Shown in pieces: positions 33,856 to 42,638 of a stretch of 64,000 nucleotides of DNA. Under the pieces are notes generated by a model. The model saw nothing but the letters and a program-made list of their open reading frames with translations, searched no databases and was not told the DNA's origin. Numbering within the stretch: the first letter of the stretch is position 1; the number at the start of each line of letters is the position of its first letter. The stretch spans positions 60,614 to 124,613 of the forward strand of contig JANQEL010000288.1 in assembly GCA_028278345.1 (NCBI GenBank). Direction: 5' to 3'. Source of the stretch: Myxococcota bacterium (GTDB taxonomy: Bacteria > Myxococcota_A > UBA9160 > UBA4427). Position numbers and translations under genes: made by a program.

Positions 33856-34565
33856 CTCGCAAACATCTTGTCGATCGCGCGCACGCAGGCGGCGTGGGCA
33901 CCCGTGGTCAACAGGCTTCCGTGCGCCGAGAGCAGTTGGTCGAATTCGAGATCGAGCAGGCGACGGAACCCCCCTTCGAGGCTCCCCCCCTCCGGTGTCA
34001 TCATCTTCACCCAGATGGGACCTACGATCGTGGTCTTCGGAAAGCCGATGAACGGCATCACGAGGCGCGCGGGAAGATTGTTGAAGCGATAGTCGCCGTA
34101 GTGCTGGATCGCGTCGCAGGTGATGAGAAGCCCCCGTCCCCGCTCCAGGACAAGCGCGGCCTCGGCCTGCTTCGAGCCCTCGAAGCAGAAGAGCCGAGCG
34201 TCGGGGAATGGCAAGGGGCTGGTCTCGTCGACCAGCACCGAGGGCTTCGGCTCGGGATAGGCCTCCGACAATCCCGGAGCCCACAGCTCCGCGCCGAAGC
34301 GCTCGATGTAGTAGGCGTCGTCGAGGCCGTGCAGGGGCCCCAGGCGAAGGATCCGCTTGACCTCGCCGAGCGCTTCGAGTCGCTTCTCCTCCTCCGCCGA
34401 GAGTCGAATCGGATCGACGAGGGTGAGCTCGCCTTCGTGGCGAACGATCGCCATGTTGCGCGTGATCATCATCAGCGCGTTCAGCTTGATCGAGCCGCGC
34501 ACCATGAAGACGTCGGGCTGGATCTCTTCGATCGGGTCGTGCGGATAGATCGGGGAGTCGCTCAT
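33852..34565 (-). CDS. MBL-fold-like protein with degenerate metal site
   Basis: The ATG at 34565 gives 237 residues (MSDSPIYPHDPIEEIQPDVFMVRGSIKLNALMMITRNMAIV). The layout suggests a metallo-beta-lactamase fold of the DUF4336 type: LTLVDPIRLSAEEEKRLEALGEVKRILRLG, then PLHGLDDAYYIERFGAELW and LERGRGLLITCDAIQ. The canonical HxHxDH is reduced to HGLDD, so metal binding is doubtful. It may be a non-hydrolytic binding protein. The stop overlaps the upstream SDR stop in a CTAG; the gene is divergent from the dipeptidase gene. Confidence 0.68.
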   Translation of the reverse strand: MSDSPIYPHDPIEEIQPDVFMVRGSIKLNALMMITRNMAIVRHEGELTLVDPIRLSAEEEKRLEALGEVKRILRLGPLHGLDDAYYIERFGAELWAPGLSEAYPEPKPSVLVDETSPLPFPDARLFCFEGSKQAEAALVLERGRGLLITCDAIQHYGDYRFNNLPARLVMPFIGFPKTTIVGPIWVKMMTPEGGSLEGGFRRLLDLEFDQLLSAHGSLLTTGAHAACVRAIDKMFAS

Positions 34566-34721
34566 GGGGACCTCCGTTTTCGGCGTCCTCGATGCTAGCG
34601 CTGCCACGACCGCGGGGCGTCGAGGCTCCTGCGAGACACGATGTCGCTGGCGCGAGTGATCGTGCCGCACGAGAATCGATCACACGCTCCCGATTCACCC
34701 TCCTTCGCAAAGGAAGCCACG

Positions 34722-35717
34722 ATGGCCGCCGACCCCTCCCGCGAAGCCCTCGACCTGCACCGCGACGCCCTCGTCTGGGACATGACGATCCCGATCATCA
34801 CCCCCGGCGATTCGGGCGAACAGGCCGGCGTATTTCGTCGCTTCGCCGATGCGGGCTTCGACTACGTGTCGATCACCCTCGGAATCGATGGTTTCGACTA
34901 CCGGGCCTCGAGTGGACAGATCGCGAAGTTCCGCTCCCTCGTCGCGGAACGATCGGAGTTCGCCGTGCTCGCGCCCTCGGCGGACGCCATCCGCAATGCG
35001 AAGAAATCGGGGAAGCTGGGTGTGGGCTTCCACTTCCAGGGCACCGGACCCTTCGAGGACCGACCGGGCTTCGTCGATCTCTTCTACGAACTCGGCATTC
35101 GACATGCCCTGATGGCGTACAACCATACGAACCTCGTCGGCTCGGGCTGCCACGCGAAGGAAGACGTCGGCCTGACGCCCTACGGCCGCGAAGTCATCGC
35201 GAAGATGAACGAAGTCGGCATGCTGGTCGACTGTGCGCACACGGGGTATCGAACGATGATGGAGACGGTCGAGGCCTCGGCTTCGCCGGTCATCATCTCG
35301 CACACGAACGCCGCCGCGCTGTGCAAGCACGACCGCACCGTCGAGGACGATCAAATCGAGGCCATCGCACGGTCGGGCGGTGTGCTCGGCATGACGGGGC
35401 TGAGCGTGTTCCTGGGCGAAGGCGTCGCCACCGTCGAGCGCCTGGTCGATCACATCGACCACGTCGCGAAGCTCGTCGGTCCACGACACGTGGGGCTCGG
35501 CCTCGACTACGTCTTCGACATGAAGACCTTCGAAGCCTTCGTCGCCGGATCCGACGCCTACGACCCCAATGCGGGCTACTCGGGCATGACGCAGATCGAG
35601 CCCGAAGACGCACCGCGAATCACGGCCGAGCTGCTCCGCCGCGGCTATGGCGAAGACGAAGTACGCGGGATCCTCGGAGAGAACTGGCTGCGCGTCTGCG
35701 AAGAGGTGTGGAAGTAG
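34722..35717 (+). CDS. Membrane dipeptidase (peptidase M19, renal dipeptidase family)
   Basis: The start at 34722 (MAADPSREALDLHRDALVWDM) follows AAAGGAAG; the upstream ATG at 34641 is less likely. The 331-residue protein has M19 motifs GVGFHFQGTGPF, DLFYELGIRHALMAYNHTN, DCAHTGYRTMM, PVIISHTNAAALCKHDRT and HVGLGLDYVFD. Zinc ligands are expected in the His/Asp/Glu segments. It probably cleaves dipeptides or beta-lactam-like amides, or a related small amide. No signal peptide is visible. It converges on the extradiol-like VOC gene three bases apart. Confidence 0.88.
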   Translation: MAADPSREALDLHRDALVWDMTIPIITPGDSGEQAGVFRRFADAGFDYVSITLGIDGFDYRASSGQIAKFRSLVAERSEFAVLAPSADAIRNAKKSGKLGVGFHFQGTGPFEDRPGFVDLFYELGIRHALMAYNHTNLVGSGCHAKEDVGLTPYGREVIAKMNEVGMLVDCAHTGYRTMMETVEASASPVIISHTNAAALCKHDRTVEDDQIEAIARSGGVLGMTGLSVFLGEGVATVERLVDHIDHVAKLVGPRHVGLGLDYVFDMKTFEAFVAGSDAYDPNAGYSGMTQIEPEDAPRITAELLRRGYGEDEVRGILGENWLRVCEEVWK

Positions 35718-35720
35718 CCG

Positions 35721-36740
35721 CTAGCTCTTCCTCATCGCCTGGGCCCGCGCGCGCCCCAACATCGCCAGGTTCTTCACGGTCTTCCAATTCCAACGCGACA
35801 CGATGAAGGCCAGCGAAGGTGCGGGGCCCCAGTAGTCCTCGAGTTCGGCCACGTTGTTGTCGTTCGCCGCGGTGTCCTCGTTGACGAGGTCGGTGTCGGT
35901 CCAGTGTTCGTGGATCACCCCCCACGGATTGGCCCAGTAGTCGAAGATCTGGCCGCCGAAACGATGGCGTCCGATGCCCCAGACGTTCTTCCGCCCCTTC
36001 TTCTTCAGGTGATCGTGCCCGGCCATCAGGTCGTCCATGTTGCCGACTTCGAAGGCTATGTGCTGTACGCGGGAGCCTTCGTCCACCGCAAACTGGAAGC
36101 CGACGACGTGGTGGTCGACGTACTCCTGCCCGCGGTCGAGGCAGGCGAAGATCATCTGGGTGTGGCCGTTCTCGAGCACCATCCCGTCGACCTTCCGCAG
36201 GCCCAGGCGTTCGTTGTACCAGCGGTAGACCTCGCTCGGGTCTGCACTCTCGAGCACCAGGTGACCGATTCGCCGAACGTGCGACGGCCCGGGGCCGAAA
36301 CGCGGCAACTCGCCCAACCGCTCGCGGCGACCGTCCACGTTGAAGGCGTGGGAAGGCGCCCCTTCGAGGGGGGCGAGGGCGGCCTGGCCGTGAACGATCT
36401 CGACCTGCATCCCCTGCGGATCGCGCAGGCGAACCACCTGCCCTCCTGCGGGCTCGTCGAGCTTTTCGATCGCAGAGGCCCCGTCGATCGCGGCGATCTT
36501 CTCGAGATCCGCCTCGCTATCCGCCTCGAAGGCGATCGCCGTCACCCCGGGAGTCCCGCGACTCAGCACGTAGCAATGCGACACCGGCTCGGAACCGCGC
36601 AGGTAGATCGCGTCTTCCGTTCGGGCCGCGACCTGGAGCCCGAACTCGTCGAGAAATGCCTCGGCCTTCGAGAGGTCGGGCGCCGCCACGCGCACGTACG
36701 CGAGGCACTTCACCTTGATGATCGGTTCGCTCATGTCCAT
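35721..36740 (-). CDS. Two-domain VOC protein, extradiol-dioxygenase-like
   Basis: The 339-residue protein has two VOC modules. In the second, GHLVLESADPSEVYRWYNERLGL, QHIAFEVGNMDDLMAGHDHL and GQIFDYWANPWGVIHEHWTDTD provide His, His and Glu residues consistent with the metal triad of 2,3-dihydroxybiphenyl 1,2-dioxygenase-type extradiol enzymes. It would cleave a catechol next to one hydroxyl with Fe(II) or Mn(II). Its ATG overlaps the stop of the flavin hydroxylase gene by one base (TAATG), so the two are translationally coupled. Met3 is an alternative start. Confidence 0.82.
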   Translation of the reverse strand: MDMSEPIIKVKCLAYVRVAAPDLSKAEAFLDEFGLQVAARTEDAIYLRGSEPVSHCYVLSRGTPGVTAIAFEADSEADLEKIAAIDGASAIEKLDEPAGGQVVRLRDPQGMQVEIVHGQAALAPLEGAPSHAFNVDGRRERLGELPRFGPGPSHVRRIGHLVLESADPSEVYRWYNERLGLRKVDGMVLENGHTQMIFACLDRGQEYVDHHVVGFQFAVDEGSRVQHIAFEVGNMDDLMAGHDHLKKKGRKNVWGIGRHRFGGQIFDYWANPWGVIHEHWTDTDLVNEDTAANDNNVAELEDYWGPAPSLAFIVSRWNWKTVKNLAMLGRARAQAMRKS

Positions 36741-38410
36741 TACCTCGAAGTCTTCGCGAAGGCTGCGGTGAGACTCGCATTCGGATCTTCCGGAAGCGAC
36801 GCAGCGCGCCAGGCGATGTGCTGATCGGGGCGCACGAGCAACGCGCCCGACGCACCGATGTCACAGCTCTTCTGCCAAGCGTCGTCTGCGGGTTGGAAGT
36901 CGACGCCAACCCGGATCTGGGCGACGGGAACGCTCGAATCGCTCGCGATCGCCTCCGCCCAGCGTTCGTGTTCCCCGAAGCTGATCAGCGTGAACGTGTC
37001 GAAGGAGATCAGGTCGAGGGTGGATCGCGTGTTCTCCCCGTTCGCGAGCCAACCGTGGGGAAGCCGAGCGCCCGGATGGGCTGAAGCCACGTACTCGCGC
37101 GTCGAACTGGGCGGCGTCACGTCCCCCTCGGACACGATCGCACCATCCTGGTAGATGTATCCGAGCTGGAGCCCGAGCATGTCGAAGTGCTCGGCCTGCG
37201 CCTCGATCGCGGCGGCGATCGCATCGCGCCGGGTCGAATCGGCGAGAGACTCGGTCAGCCGTGCGGTCGTCGGCTCGACATCGGTACCGAGCGCCTGGGG
37301 AAGCAAGGCCATCTTCAGTGCGTTCTGCAGGCTCTGCTTCGTGTTCTCCTGCGCCACTGGTAGGCGTTCGCGCGCGTAGGTCTCGAGCAGTGAAGGCGCG
37401 GCCCAGCCGTCTTCCACAGCGCAGAGCTTCCAGGCCAGGTTGTGCGCATCCTGGAAACCGCTGTTCAGCCCCAGGCCTCCGGTCGGCGGAAAGCGATGCG
37501 CGGCATCACCGACGAGGAAGATGCGGCCCTGCCCCATCGCATCGGCGACCTGCGAACTCATGTGCCAGGTGCCCTTGTGCAAGATTTCGAGGGGAACCTC
37601 CTGGCCGATGGCATTGAGCACGAGGGCGCGACAACGCTCGTCGTCGTAATCCTCTTCGCTTTCCTCGTCGGGATCGAAGTCGTGCATGTAGACCCACTCG
37701 CGGTCGATGTCGTGGGCGATGAAGGCGCCGCCGGCTTCGGGATCCGCCACGAAGTGGAGGACACCCAGGCGATCCTTCACGATCTCACGAAGATTCGCGC
37801 CGACGTGAATCATCAAGAAGCTCTGGATGCGCGGCGGGCCCTGCATCTCGATCCCGAGAGCGTTGCGAATGCGGCTTCCCGCACCATCCGCGCCGATCAC
37901 GTAGCGGCTGCGAACCTCGATCGTCTCGCCGCTCTCGACGTTCTTCACGATCGACGTGACGCCCTCGTCATCCTGTTCGCTCTGCTCCCATTGCCAGCGG
38001 TAGCGAAGGTCGACGCTCGGCAGCTTCCGCAGGGCATCCGCGAGCAACGGCTCGAAGCGGTGCTGCGAGAGGTTGCGAAGGGGCGTCGGGGTGAAGCGCA
38101 GGCACTCATCGCCCTGCCGCTCGAAGGGGAGATGGCCGATCTCCTCGCCGGCGAGCCGAGTGACGAAGCGAACCTGACCGGCATCCTCCGGGTTCTTGCA
38201 GATCGCGTCGATCGCACCCATGTCGAGACCGGCCTGTCGGCAGATCTCGAAGGTGCGCGCGTTGACCACGTGCGCGGCCGGTGCAGTTTGCGGACCCGAC
38301 CGCCGCTCGACTACCAGACACTCTCTGCCGAGCTTTGCGAGCAGGATCGCTTCGATCATGCCGACCGGCCCGGCGCCGACGACGAGAAAGGGAACTTCGA
38401 TTCTTGACAT
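36740..38410 (-). CDS. FAD-dependent aromatic hydroxylase (class A flavoprotein monooxygenase)
   Basis: The 556-residue protein has the FAD motif VVGAGPVGMIEAILLAKLGRECLVVERR and the DG-like and GD motifs, including GRIFLVGDAAHRFPPTGGLGLNSGFQDAHNLAWKL. It belongs to the PHBH-like class A hydroxylases related to MhpA and 2,4-dichlorophenol monooxygenase. It probably hydroxylates a phenol with NAD(P)H and O2 to make a catechol. The next gene, overlapping by one base, encodes an extradiol-dioxygenase-like protein, which would cleave the product. An SDR gene lies upstream (eight bases) and a TetR gene is divergent from that SDR. Confidence 0.9.
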   Translation of the reverse strand: MSRIEVPFLVVGAGPVGMIEAILLAKLGRECLVVERRSGPQTAPAAHVVNARTFEICRQAGLDMGAIDAICKNPEDAGQVRFVTRLAGEEIGHLPFERQGDECLRFTPTPLRNLSQHRFEPLLADALRKLPSVDLRYRWQWEQSEQDDEGVTSIVKNVESGETIEVRSRYVIGADGAGSRIRNALGIEMQGPPRIQSFLMIHVGANLREIVKDRLGVLHFVADPEAGGAFIAHDIDREWVYMHDFDPDEESEEDYDDERCRALVLNAIGQEVPLEILHKGTWHMSSQVADAMGQGRIFLVGDAAHRFPPTGGLGLNSGFQDAHNLAWKLCAVEDGWAAPSLLETYARERLPVAQENTKQSLQNALKMALLPQALGTDVEPTTARLTESLADSTRRDAIAAAIEAQAEHFDMLGLQLGYIYQDGAIVSEGDVTPPSSTREYVASAHPGARLPHGWLANGENTRSTLDLISFDTFTLISFGEHERWAEAIASDSSVPVAQIRVGVDFQPADDAWQKSCDIGASGALLVRPDQHIAWRAASLPEDPNASLTAAFAKTSR

Positions 38411-38418
38411 GACGACTC

Positions 38419-39198
38419 CTAGATGAGGCCGGCGTAACTACCGCCGTCGAGCTGAAGATTCTGTCCGGAGATGAAACCCGCCTGGGCACTGCACAGGAAC
38501 GCACACGCATCGGCGAATTCTTCGGGGCGACCGAGGCGCTGTGCAGCGATCGAGGCCTTCATCTCGTCGTAGGCCTGTTCGATCGAAACGCCGCCGATCT
38601 TCGCCCGGAGCTCCGCCATCCCGCGTTGGCGCGCGGTGTCGATCCGCTCGGGCAAGAGGTTGTTGATGGTGACGTTCGCGTGGGCGACGTCGCGGGACAG
38701 CGCCTTGCACACCGAAGTGAGGCCCGTACGCGCCCCCGTCGAAAGCCCCATCGGCGAAAGCGGCGTCTTCACCATCGCCGAAGTGATGTTCACGATGCGG
38801 CCGAAGCGGCGCTCGCACATCCCGTCGAGTGCGAGGCGAATCATCGCGAGGGGCGCGAGCATGTTGGCATCGAGCGCCCCCACCCACGCATCGCGATCCC
38901 AATCCGCGAAGCGGCCCGGGGGCGGGCCGCCGCTGTTGTTGACGAGGATGTCCGGCGCCGGACACGCGTCGAGCAGCGCGCGTTGCGTCCGTTCGTCGGC
39001 GATATCCCCCGCGATGCCCGCGACCTCGACACCGTGGGTCGAGGCGATCGCATCGACGGTTTCCGAAAGCGGCCCCTCTTCCCGCGCATTCAGCGTCAGG
39101 TGGACACCCTCACGCGCGAGCGCCTCGGCGCAGGCCCGCCCCAGCCCACGACTCGACGCACAGACGATGGCCCGACGGCCCTGAATTCCGAGATCCAC
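38419..39198 (-). CDS. SDR-family protein with altered active site (FabG-like)
   Basis: The 259-residue protein has the cofactor loop CASSRGLG, NNSGG and a C-terminal GFISGQNLQLDGGSYAG. In place of Tyr-x-x-x-Lys the sequence reads LSTGARTGLTSVCKAL. Ser sits at the Tyr position and Arg at the Lys position. This makes it one of three atypical SDRs here. It starts the TetR-linked cassette and is eight bases upstream of the flavin hydroxylase gene. Its promoter has a TTGACA -35 and TTCAAT -10 overlapping the TetR palindromes. Confidence 0.82.
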   Translation of the reverse strand: MDLGIQGRRAIVCASSRGLGRACAEALAREGVHLTLNAREEGPLSETVDAIASTHGVEVAGIAGDIADERTQRALLDACPAPDILVNNSGGPPPGRFADWDRDAWVGALDANMLAPLAMIRLALDGMCERRFGRIVNITSAMVKTPLSPMGLSTGARTGLTSVCKALSRDVAHANVTINNLLPERIDTARQRGMAELRAKIGGVSIEQAYDEMKASIAAQRLGRPEEFADACAFLCSAQAGFISGQNLQLDGGSYAGLI

Positions 39199-39227
39199 AG
39201 TGACGGCTCCTTCCTTGGGTGGCCGGC

Positions 39228-39256
39228 ATTGAAGCCAATATTGGGAGTTATGTCAA
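39228..39256 (-). promoter_or_regulatory. Candidate promoter for the SDR-hydroxylase-dioxygenase cassette
   Basis: On the minus strand TTGACA (39251-39256) is followed after 17 bases by TTCAAT (39228-39233), about 30 bases before the SDR start codon. Both sit in or near the paired palindromes, so TetR binding should block it. Confidence 0.5.
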
Positions 39257-39264
39257 TATTGACA
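39235..39264. promoter_or_regulatory. Twin palindromes, candidate TetR operators
   Basis: CCAATATTGG (39235-39244) and TGTCAATATTGACA (39251-39264) are perfect palindromes sharing the CAATATTG core, with centres 18 bases apart. Both lie in the divergent region between TetR and the SDR cassette. The larger one contains TTGACA in both orientations. Confidence 0.65.
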
Positions 39265-39294
39265 ATCACCTCATGAAATCGGTAGGTTTTCCGC

Positions 39295-39924
39295 ATGGTG
39301 AACGAGCCTGGAGCACCCCGGACACGGGGCTATAGAAAGAAGGAGCGGACCCGCCGGCAGCTGATCGAGGCCGGCCTGCGGGTGCTGGCCGAGAAGGGGC
39401 AGGGGCTGACGGTGAGCGACGTGGTCGCCGAGGCCGAGGTCTCGAACGGCACCTTCTACAACTACTTCGTCGATCGCGAGGCCCTGCTGGAAGCGCTCGC
39501 CGAACACTCGGCCCTCTCCCTGGCCGCAGCCGCAGCGAAGGAGCCGATCGAAGATCCGGCGCGACGCTTCGCCGTTGCCACGATGCAAGTCTTCGATCAC
39601 GCACTCGCAGACGCGACCTGGGGGCGCGTGATGCTTCGCCTGGCGAGTCGCCCGGGCTCGAACGTCGAGATCAGCCGCTACCTCCGAGAAGACCTCGAGG
39701 AAGGCTTCACCCTCGGGCGCTTCGATACCGGACCGGACGACGAGACCCTCGACCAGGTCGCGGGCCTCATCGTGATGACGATCCGCCGCATCGTCCAGGG
39801 TGATGCCGCACCCGACGCTGCCGAACGCGCGGTGAAGCGCGGGCTCCGCGCGCTTGGGGTCGACGAGGCGGAAGCCGCGCAGCTCGCGGCCGAGGCCAGC
39901 TCAGCGCAAGTGGAGTCTTCCTAG
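39295..39924 (+). CDS. TetR-family transcriptional regulator
   Basis: The 209-residue protein has a TetR N-terminal domain: RKKERTRRQLIEAGLRVLAEKGQGLTVSDVVAEAEVSNGTFYNYFVDREALLEALAE. The recognition helix is the SNGTFYNYFVDRE segment. The C-terminal ligand-binding half is not recognisable. It is divergent from the SDR-hydroxylase-dioxygenase cassette and probably represses both itself and the cassette through the twin palindromes. The ligand may be an aromatic or CoA-type pathway compound; this is inferred. Confidence 0.88.
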   Translation: MVNEPGAPRTRGYRKKERTRRQLIEAGLRVLAEKGQGLTVSDVVAEAEVSNGTFYNYFVDREALLEALAEHSALSLAAAAAKEPIEDPARRFAVATMQVFDHALADATWGRVMLRLASRPGSNVEISRYLREDLEEGFTLGRFDTGPDDETLDQVAGLIVMTIRRIVQGDAAPDAAERAVKRGLRALGVDEAEAAQLAAEASSAQVESS

Positions 39925-39943
39925 AAGTCGACCCCCGGATCCG

Positions 39944-39959
39944 CCGAGCTTCGGCTCGG
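39944..39959. terminator. Possible bidirectional terminator hairpin (UUCG tetraloop)
   Basis: CCGAGC-TTCG-GCTCGG forms a six-base stem with a stable UUCG tetraloop between the convergent TetR and CMD genes. There is no clear T tract on either strand, so termination is only suggested. Confidence 0.4.
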
Positions 39960-39972
39960 AATCGAGACTGCC

Positions 39973-40614
39973 CTACTCTTCGGCCGCATCGACGGCGGCC
40001 ATCACGTCGGTGGAGGCGCCCTTCGGTGCAGCCACCTCGACGATCGGATCGTCGACGTCGTCATACTCGAGGCGCAGGGCGCGACTCATCGTCGCGTGCA
40101 TCGCGTAGGTGCAGGTGATGTAGGTGAACTCGAGGATCTCGGCGTCATTCAACTCGGCGCGCAGGGCCTCGAAGACCGCATCGGGCACGCGGCCGTTCTC
40201 GAGCACGAGACAGTCGGTGTAGGCCAGCACCGCGCGCTCGACGGGGGAGAAGCAATCGGCGACCGACCAGGCGCGCACGGCCTCGATCTTCTCCTCGCTG
40301 AGCCCGACGTCGCGTGCCGCCTTGCAGTGCTGTGAGTAGACGAACTTGCTGCCGACGCAGTAGCCCGCGCGCAGCTGCCCGAGTTCGCGTAGCTGGGAGG
40401 AGATCTGGCGATCCTTGCTGCGGTAGAACGCGAAGCCCGACGTCGTGTGATCGAAAGCGTCGGGAACGCCGGCGAAGACGGTCCACCAGTTGCCCGGTGT
40501 GCCGGTTGCGGTGCCGGGCTCGGCGACGGGATCGCGCTCGCCGAAGAGCATGTCGTAGAGGCGCAGCGCCGTGGGGTGGGCATCTTTGCGGGAGACTTCG
40601 CGCAAGCGGGGCAT
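39973..40614 (-). CDS. Carboxymuconolactone-decarboxylase-like (CMD/AhpD-fold) protein
   Basis: The 213-residue protein has the CMD fold: QISSQLRELGQLRAGYCVGSKFVYSQHCKAARDVGLSEEKIEAVRAW and a second helical half beginning AVLAYTDCLVLEN. The AhpD CxxC redox pair is absent; only a Cys preceded by His is seen in SQHCKAA. Decarboxylation, or a structural role with altered chemistry, is more likely than peroxidase activity. It lies after WS/DGAT on the same strand, 78 bases apart, so cotranscription is possible. Confidence 0.8.
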   Translation of the reverse strand: MPRLREVSRKDAHPTALRLYDMLFGERDPVAEPGTATGTPGNWWTVFAGVPDAFDHTTSGFAFYRSKDRQISSQLRELGQLRAGYCVGSKFVYSQHCKAARDVGLSEEKIEAVRAWSVADCFSPVERAVLAYTDCLVLENGRVPDAVFEALRAELNDAEILEFTYITCTYAMHATMSRALRLEYDDVDDPIVEVAAPKGASTDVMAAVDAAEE

Positions 40615-40692
40615 GGTGGGGGCTCCTTTTCGACGTTTTCGGCCGTTTCGACGACAGGCGAACGTCGGGTTGATGTGGGCTGCGGCGGGGAC

Positions 40693-42105
40693 CTAACCGG
40701 CGTCGCGCAGCTCATTGTAAGACGCCTGGAGACACTCGGTAAAGAACTCCGGGTCGGGCAACATCTTGGGCGTCGAGGTGAAATGGATGATGAAGTCGTC
40801 GCAATAGCTCGAGATGGCGATGATCATCCCGACGCCATCGAAGAGGAAGGTGCAACTCAAGCCCTTCATCATGCGGGCTCCGTTGAAGTACATGGGCTTG
40901 CGCGGCCCGGGCACGTTGGTGATCGAGACACCGCTCATTAGCTGCGGCAGGTATTCGGTCAGGCCGAAGTGGACGGCCTGCTCGATCAGGGGGCCGAGGA
41001 GGTAGGTGGGGATCGTGCCGAGCACGTCCGCGACGTTGCCCGCCCCGACTTCTTCGGTCGTCGTCTTGGAGCGTTTCGTCGCCTTCCGCACGAGGCGCAA
41101 CCGCTCGAGGGGATCGTTCACGTCCGTTGGCAGGGCCGCGAACATCATCGAGATGCGATTGCCACTCGAATCTTCTTCGTCGGGTTCGTGCGCCGAAACC
41201 GGCGAACCCATCACAAGGGGCTCCTCGGGGAGTTCCCGGTGCTCGTTCAGATAGCGACGCAACGCCCCCGAACAGATGGCGAGGGCCACGTCGTTGACGG
41301 TGGCGCCCTCGACCTGTCGTCGCAGCTCGAGCACCTCCGAGAGCGGAAGCGTGACGCCGTCGAATACGCGCTCGCGGGTGCCGATCGGATGAGCGAATCG
41401 GGTCGCGGGAACGCTTGCGCTCTTTTCGCCCGAAGACTCGGAGTCGCCCCCCGGTCCGAGCATCTGGACCAACCGCGGTGCGTTCCGTCCCCAGACCCGC
41501 GCGCCATCGAACACGCGCCGCGCACGGTTGAAGGGCGCCCGCAGCAACATCTCGAGGCCCGAAGGCGTTCGCTCGGGGGACCAGTCGTCCCGAGGCGGAG
41601 GCTCGGCGGCCGGATCCAGGGTGTGCAGGCGCCCCATCAGTCGCATCAGGTTCGTTCCGTCGAACTGGGCGTGATGGAGTTTCTGTGCGAGCGCGAAGCA
41701 GCCCTCGGGTAGGCCGTCGAGCTGGCCGAGCCCGGTGAGCAGATAGACGTCCCACAGGGGCCGGGAATGATCGAGGGGCACCTCGGCGATCTCGCGAAGC
41801 GCCGCGCGGAACGTGTCCCAGTCACCGGGCGGTGGGAGTTCGATGTGGTGCAGGTGGCGATCGAGATCGAAGTCTTCGTCCTCGACCCAATAGGGAAAGT
41901 CACTGTTCCAGGGTGGCGTCACGAGCTTCTGCCGAAGCGGAAGGCCAGCGAGGCGCTGGCGGATGAACTCGCGGACCTCGCCGAAATCGACGCGCCCCGA
42001 CTCGCTCGTGCTGGGATCGTAGATGCCCCCGGTGAGGAGATGCATCGGGGTGGTCTCGGTATCGATCGCGAACCAGATATCGTCGCCGCCGTCGAGTTGC
42101 TTCAT
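40693..42105 (-). CDS. WS/DGAT acyltransferase (wax ester synthase/diacylglycerol acyltransferase)
   Basis: The 470-residue protein has the N-terminal condensing motif QKLHHAQFDGTNLM (HHxxxDG) and C-terminal features GVSITNVPGPRKPMYFNG and IISSYCDDF-like SSYCDDFIIHF. It esterifies fatty acyl-CoA with an alcohol or diacylglycerol to make wax esters or triacylglycerol, usually for storage inclusions. This fits a host that accumulates neutral lipids. It follows mobB by 26 bases. Confidence 0.9.
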   Translation of the reverse strand: MKQLDGGDDIWFAIDTETTPMHLLTGGIYDPSTSESGRVDFGEVREFIRQRLAGLPLRQKLVTPPWNSDFPYWVEDEDFDLDRHLHHIELPPPGDWDTFRAALREIAEVPLDHSRPLWDVYLLTGLGQLDGLPEGCFALAQKLHHAQFDGTNLMRLMGRLHTLDPAAEPPPRDDWSPERTPSGLEMLLRAPFNRARRVFDGARVWGRNAPRLVQMLGPGGDSESSGEKSASVPATRFAHPIGTRERVFDGVTLPLSEVLELRRQVEGATVNDVALAICSGALRRYLNEHRELPEEPLVMGSPVSAHEPDEEDSSGNRISMMFAALPTDVNDPLERLRLVRKATKRSKTTTEEVGAGNVADVLGTIPTYLLGPLIEQAVHFGLTEYLPQLMSGVSITNVPGPRKPMYFNGARMMKGLSCTFLFDGVGMIIAISSYCDDFIIHFTSTPKMLPDPEFFTECLQASYNELRDAG

Positions 42106-42131
42106 GGGGGCTCCTGGGACTTGCCTCTATT

Positions 42132-42638
42132 TCACTCCCCATCATAGTCGAGCAGGAACGACGCGAGCTTCTCCAGGTCGTCGAACGCGAATGCCGGCAG
42201 GCCCTCGATCCGGATCTCCTCGTCATCGACCACGCTGGCGATCACATCCGCCGGCATCTTCCAGCCCGATCGATCGATTCCGGTGCGGCGAACCACCACA
42301 GTGGGAAAACCGTGGCTGCGGAAGCCCTCGGCGATGACGATGTCGAGGTCGGAGAAGAACAGGTCGATGAGCTTCTCTAGGGACACCTCCGGCTTCGCGG
42401 GGTCGCGAAAGATCGCGATCTGATCCCGTGAGATGAGACCCGTCGTCTCGGCCCCCGCCGAGCGCATGCGATGGGTGTCCTTGCCTTCGGTGTCGAGGTC
42501 GACGCCGTGGGCGTCGCTCTTGACGGCGCCGACGCGCACGCCGCGCGTGCGCAGGTGTTCGAGGAGTCGCGTGATGAGAGTCGTCTTTCCCGTTCCCGAA
42601 GGAGCGGCGATGGAGAAGATCCGGGGTTTCGAGCTCAC
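42132..42638 (-). CDS. mobB: Molybdopterin-guanine dinucleotide biosynthesis protein B
   Basis: The 168-residue protein has a Walker A loop SIAAPSGTGKTTLITRLLEHL and the MobB block VGAVKSDAHGVDLDTEGKDTHRMRSAGAETTGLIS. MobB is a GTP-binding partner of MobA in attaching GMP to the molybdenum cofactor, and is not always essential. Its ATG overlaps the sulfotransferase stop (ATGA). A molybdopterin oxidoreductase gene sits at 60591..62732. MobA is not in the window. Confidence 0.9.
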   Translation of the reverse strand: MSSKPRIFSIAAPSGTGKTTLITRLLEHLRTRGVRVGAVKSDAHGVDLDTEGKDTHRMRSAGAETTGLISRDQIAIFRDPAKPEVSLEKLIDLFFSDLDIVIAEGFRSHGFPTVVVRRTGIDRSGWKMPADVIASVVDDEEIRIEGLPAFAFDDLEKLASFLLDYDGE

